From UBA8522 sp049287565 (lineage in GTDB: Bacteria > Acidobacteriota > Aminicenantia > Aminicenantales > UBA8522), in assembly GCA_049287565.1 (NCBI GenBank), contig JBAQGA010000253.1, positions 1-6,443 of the forward strand: DNA of 6,443 nt, written 5' to 3'. A program made the position numbers and the translations under genes. Numbering within the stretch: position 1 is the first letter of the stretch; each line of letters starts with the position of its first letter. The notes below the pieces were generated by a model that worked only from the letters and a program-made list of their open reading frames with translations, had not been told where the DNA came from and did not search any database. Below, piece after piece: positions 4,043-6,443 of this stretch.

Positions 4043-5037
4043 CCAACATCGGTCGAAATGATCCGTGCCCCTGTGGCAGAGGGAAGAAATACGGGCAGTG
4101 CTGTTTGGCGCAAGACCTCGTCTATGACGGCTGGGAGAGCATGGCGCAGGATCCGCGCACAGCGAAGAAGTGTTTCGAGAAGGCCATCAAAATCGATCCG
4201 GATTTGGGCGACGCTTATAACGGTCTTGCCGAGGTCGCGACCGACAAGGGAAATCTCAACATAGCCGAGGAGTATTATCGGAAAGCGTATGAAAAGGCAA
4301 AAGCGAACTTGGGGACAGAGGATAAGAAGGCATTTGCTTGGTGGGGAGAGCTCGAGACGAGACCCTACATGAGAGCCCGACATGGATTAGGGCTGCTTTA
4401 TCTCGAAACGAAGAGATATGATGAAGCTGTCGGCGAGTTTAAGGAGCTTCTCCGAAGAAACCCAAATGATAACCAGGGCGTCCGCTATCTTGTCGCGCCG
4501 GCCTATCTTCTGAAGGACGACCTCGAAGGAGCCCTGAGGGAGTTCGCGTGGTATAAGCGCCATTATGGAAGAGATATTCCGGATCCCCACTTTCTTCTGA
4601 GCTGGGCTCTAGTTTTGTTCAGGGCCGGACGATACGAGGAATCAGCCGCAAAATTTCGCTCCACGATCTTCGCGAATCCCTATCTCATCCCTCTTGTCCT
4701 GCAAGAAGAACCCGAGGTTTTGCCGATTTGGCATTCCACCAATCTGAGACGTCTCGACTACGCCTACGAATACTTTTATTGGTATGGAAGGCTGTGGACC
4801 GGCATTAAAGACGCGATCAGGTTTGCCGGTTTCATTTGGGCAGATCCGGAGGTCCGGGGTGATTATATGAAGTGGGTTGAGCTATGGACCAAGCTAGATG
4901 GGCTTGAGGATATAAACAGGAGAATCCCACTCATTGACGCCTCCGATAGGATCGAGAGGAAGAAGCTTTCAGCGAAGTTTCTAGGGAGGCTGGGTGAATT
5001 CCTGGCGAAAACAGTGCCAAGCAAATTAATTCCTTAG
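4039..5037 (+). CDS. SEC-C zinc-motif and TPR-repeat protein, third gene of the AbiE operon
   Basis: The protein is 332 aa. Residues 1-23 (MTNIGRNDPCPCGRGKKYGQ, then CC) form a SEC-C motif, Cys10-x-Cys12-x8-Cys21-Cys22, like the zinc-binding tail of SecA and the small domains of YchJ and YecA. Helical TPR-like repeats follow: about 41-54 with 'CFEKAIKIDPDLGDAYNGLA', 57-90, 112-142 ('GLGLLYLETKRYDEAVGEF'), the 'NPNDNQGVRYL' segment at 141-151 also seen in ST7-like TPR proteins, and 184-214. There is no signal peptide or membrane span, so it should be cytosolic. The ATG overlaps the toxin stop (ATGA, 4039-4042) behind a strong ribosome binding site, which implies co-production with AbiEi and AbiEii. 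Its role is unknown; SEC-C motifs elsewhere bind SecB or ribosomes and TPRs bind proteins. A chaperone, adaptor or sensor for the TA pair is plausible inference. Upstream extension to the GTG at 3991 is not supported. Confidence 0.88.
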   Translation: MTNIGRNDPCPCGRGKKYGQCCLAQDLVYDGWESMAQDPRTAKKCFEKAIKIDPDLGDAYNGLAEVATDKGNLNIAEEYYRKAYEKAKANLGTEDKKAFAWWGELETRPYMRARHGLGLLYLETKRYDEAVGEFKELLRRNPNDNQGVRYLVAPAYLLKDDLEGALREFAWYKRHYGRDIPDPHFLLSWALVLFRAGRYEESAAKFRSTIFANPYLIPLVLQEEPEVLPIWHSTNLRRLDYAYEYFYWYGRLWTGIKDAIRFAGFIWADPEVRGDYMKWVELWTKLDGLEDINRRIPLIDASDRIERKKLSAKFLGRLGEFLAKTVPSKLIP

Positions 5038-5075
5038 CTTATAATTCCGGAGATGGGATATTTGATGACGGAAAT

Positions 5076-5104
5076 TTGGTGACAGTATATCAATTTCCCA
5101 TTTT
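5076..5104. repeat. Dispersed repeat, copy B2, overlapping the end of the C45 gene
   Basis: These 29 bp are identical to 1683-1711 and in the same orientation. Here a perfect 7-bp inverted repeat, GGAAATT (5070-5076) and AATTTCC (5092-5098), could form a hairpin between two converging genes. No other terminator is visible between 5037 and 5090. The sequence to the left (about 5048-5070) faintly resembles the A half of the unit. Confidence 0.75.
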
Positions 5105-6443
5105 GTCGGGAGGCTCATACTTCCAGGGCTTGAGACCCAGGTCTGAGGGTTTGGTGGCCGGCGGAACAAGCGCATCGTACACTTTTCTCGCTAAAAGTTG
5201 ACACCGGATAAAAGCCCTCGTCGCTCTTGACCAGTAGTAGAGGCCTTCCGCCTCGGGTGGCTTCTTCGTCAGTGTATTGCCGATGCCGTCTGGGCCTCTC
5301 CAGAAATCCCCTTTTGTCCATTCGATAACGGCCTGATCGAAGATGGCATCCAGAGGCGCATAAGCCGGATCATGATAATCAAGCTTTCTGAGCTCTCTAT
5401 CGGCGAGGAAAAGGTCCGTTTCTGCCTGGTATTTGGCGGCCTGCATGACTTCCGCAGGGCCGGAACCCAATCTGATTTGGCAAAATGCCCGAGTCGCATA
5501 GGCCAGCCAACGAGCATCATGAAGCGCCAGGGGATGGCCCAGCGTAGGCTCCCGTGCCGGGTAAGTCGTCGAGACAAAATACAACTTATCTTCGGGGACC
5601 GTGATCGTCACACAGGCGTTTGTCACGCCACCGAGAGTTCTCCACCCTTCGCAACCGCCCTCTTTGTAATAGGCCATGGCTTTTTCCTCCCAAACGTCCG
5701 GAGGCGCGTTGACTGGAAGAGGGGCGCTTCGAAACCGCCAGACCATCTTCATGAATTCGAGATCGATTTGACCGTGATACTCCGAAAATAGGTTGAAGAC
5801 ATAGAGATTTCGGCTCACGCTGACGTCTCGACAGGGAGGGACGCCCTTCTTGAGCCACCCTCCATGATCGACATACTCCTCTCCATCCTTCCCCAGCTCC
5901 CGGGAGAGGAGAGTATTCGTGGCGTACAGGAAGTCTTTTTCCCCGCAGTCGCCGGGTTTTCGAATGACAGCAGGGTCATCGGACCTCTCGATAACAAAGG
6001 CGTTTCCCTCCTTGTCCACCCAGAAGCCGCCTGTGCCGTAGTATCCGCCTCCTGCGAAGTCGCCCGTAGTCTCATAGCCAAGCGTCATCTTGACGGCTTG
6101 TTCGGCTTTGTCGGCGTACCGCAGAGTATGTCTTATCGCAATATCGCTTTGAATGCCGTATCGCGGTTTTTTCCCCTGATCTTGCGCCGTTTGGGTGACG
6201 CCATGATGCACATAGACAAGGCCTTTGTCGTTCATCCCCGAATGACCGCCGGCTGAAACCCATGGCCCGACAGCATAGTAGGGAGAGTGGATGTAGGCGT
6301 TTCCATCCTCGGGGAAACAAATAATGGTCACGTTGAAATGATCGTTTCCATCGGAACTGCCGGAGGTGACGACCTTACCGTCCTTGGTCGCCGTGCCCCA
6401 GGCGGCGACGCTCCCGCACTTGGAGGGATTCTCGATCGGAGAC
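5090..6443 (-). CDS. C45-family (acyltransferase-like) Ntn-hydrolase, N-terminus outside window
   Basis: The frame is open from the right edge: 450 codons are visible before the TGA at 5092-5090. Near the edge it reads SPIENPSKCGSVAAWGTATK, then DGKVVTSGSSDGND. The Cys (codon 6418-6416) followed by 'xSxAAWGTATKDGK' matches the autocatalytically exposed nucleophile of C45/AAT-type hydrolases, relatives of acyl-CoA:6-aminopenicillanate acyltransferase. Later family-like segments are 'GGHSGMNDKGLVYVHHGV', 'GTGGFWVDKEGNAFVIERSD', 'YATNTLL' and 'WRTLGGVTNACVTITVPE'. Such enzymes cleave or transfer amide-linked acyl groups; the substrate here is unknown, and the C-terminal 130 or so residues are helical and not assignable. 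The GTG at 6331 must not be taken as the start, because it would drop the nucleophile. The last residues, KMGN, and the stop come from repeat B2. The visible region shows no link to the AbiE genes. Confidence 0.8.
   Translation of the reverse strand, partial: SPIENPSKCGSVAAWGTATKDGKVVTSGSSDGNDHFNVTIICFPEDGNAYIHSPYYAVGPWVSAGGHSGMNDKGLVYVHHGVTQTAQDQGKKPRYGIQSDIAIRHTLRYADKAEQAVKMTLGYETTGDFAGGGYYGTGGFWVDKEGNAFVIERSDDPAVIRKPGDCGEKDFLYATNTLLSRELGKDGEEYVDHGGWLKKGVPPCRDVSVSRNLYVFNLFSEYHGQIDLEFMKMVWRFRSAPLPVNAPPDVWEEKAMAYYKEGGCEGWRTLGGVTNACVTITVPEDKLYFVSTTYPAREPTLGHPLALHDARWLAYATRAFCQIRLGSGPAEVMQAAKYQAETDLFLADRELRKLDYHDPAYAPLDAIFDQAVIEWTKGDFWRGPDGIGNTLTKKPPEAEGLYYWSRATRAFIRCQLLARKVYDALVPPATKPSDLGLKPWKYEPPDKMGN

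Noticed and set aside
214..5104. Repeats as a CRISPR array
   Set aside because: There are only two copies of each repeat, separated by kilobases of genes, with no regular short spacers and no cas genes.
5372..5791. 139-codon plus-strand ORF and other ORFs across 5115-6320
   Set aside because: They are shadows of the C45-family gene, with arginine- and serine-rich translations and no domain.
5090..6331. C45-family gene starting at the GTG at 6331
   Set aside because: The frame stays open to the window edge and the upstream codons encode the conserved nucleophile region (KCGSVAAWGTATKDGK), so the gene is 5'-partial.

Overview
The window is a bacterial accessory region built around two type IV toxin-antitoxin (AbiE) modules. 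Nothing in it fixes the host taxon. The G+C-rich codon use, Shine-Dalgarno starts, a C45-family hydrolase and short dispersed repeats resembling REP/RAYT-type elements would suit an environmental anaerobe such as a Desulfobacterota- or Acidobacteriota/Aminicenantes-like lineage. That placement is a low-confidence guess.

Layout from left to right. (1) A leftward XRE-type HTH regulator, cut by the window edge, has a textbook promoter with operator-like repeats (1-220). (2) A 33-bp repeat (copy A1) is followed by an AT-rich leader carrying an inverted repeat and then a solitary AbiEi antitoxin (440-1258). The toxin that should follow is reduced to about 23 codons (1248-1319). A small ORF with a CCHC zinc-finger-like tail follows (to 1605). 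(3) A repeat node holds A2 and B1 side by side (1643-1711). (4) Next come an extended -10 promoter, a strong hairpin-plus-U-tract RNA (about 1794-1885) and a frameshifted, C-terminally truncated RusA-like resolvase (1896-2199). (5) An intact operon of AbiEi, AbiEii and a SEC-C/TPR protein (2250-5037) has its three genes joined by two ATGA overlaps. (6) Repeat copy B2 (5076-5104) supplies the stop codon of a leftward C45-family Ntn-hydrolase (5090-6443), which runs off the right edge.

How the parts fit. Repeat A flanks the decayed AbiE module and repeat B flanks the intact one, so the region reads as two repeat-bounded cassettes side by side between an XRE regulator and a hydrolase. In the intact operon, AbiEi should repress the promoter through a palindrome lying on its -10. 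AbiEii is a nucleotidyltransferase toxin. The coupled third gene joins a SecA-tail type zinc motif to TPR repeats. This tripartite arrangement is the most promising candidate for an undescribed system: the third protein could be a chaperone, ribosome-targeting or sensing partner of the toxin-antitoxin pair. The orphan AbiEi next door may be a relic or may still act as a regulator or anti-addiction factor.
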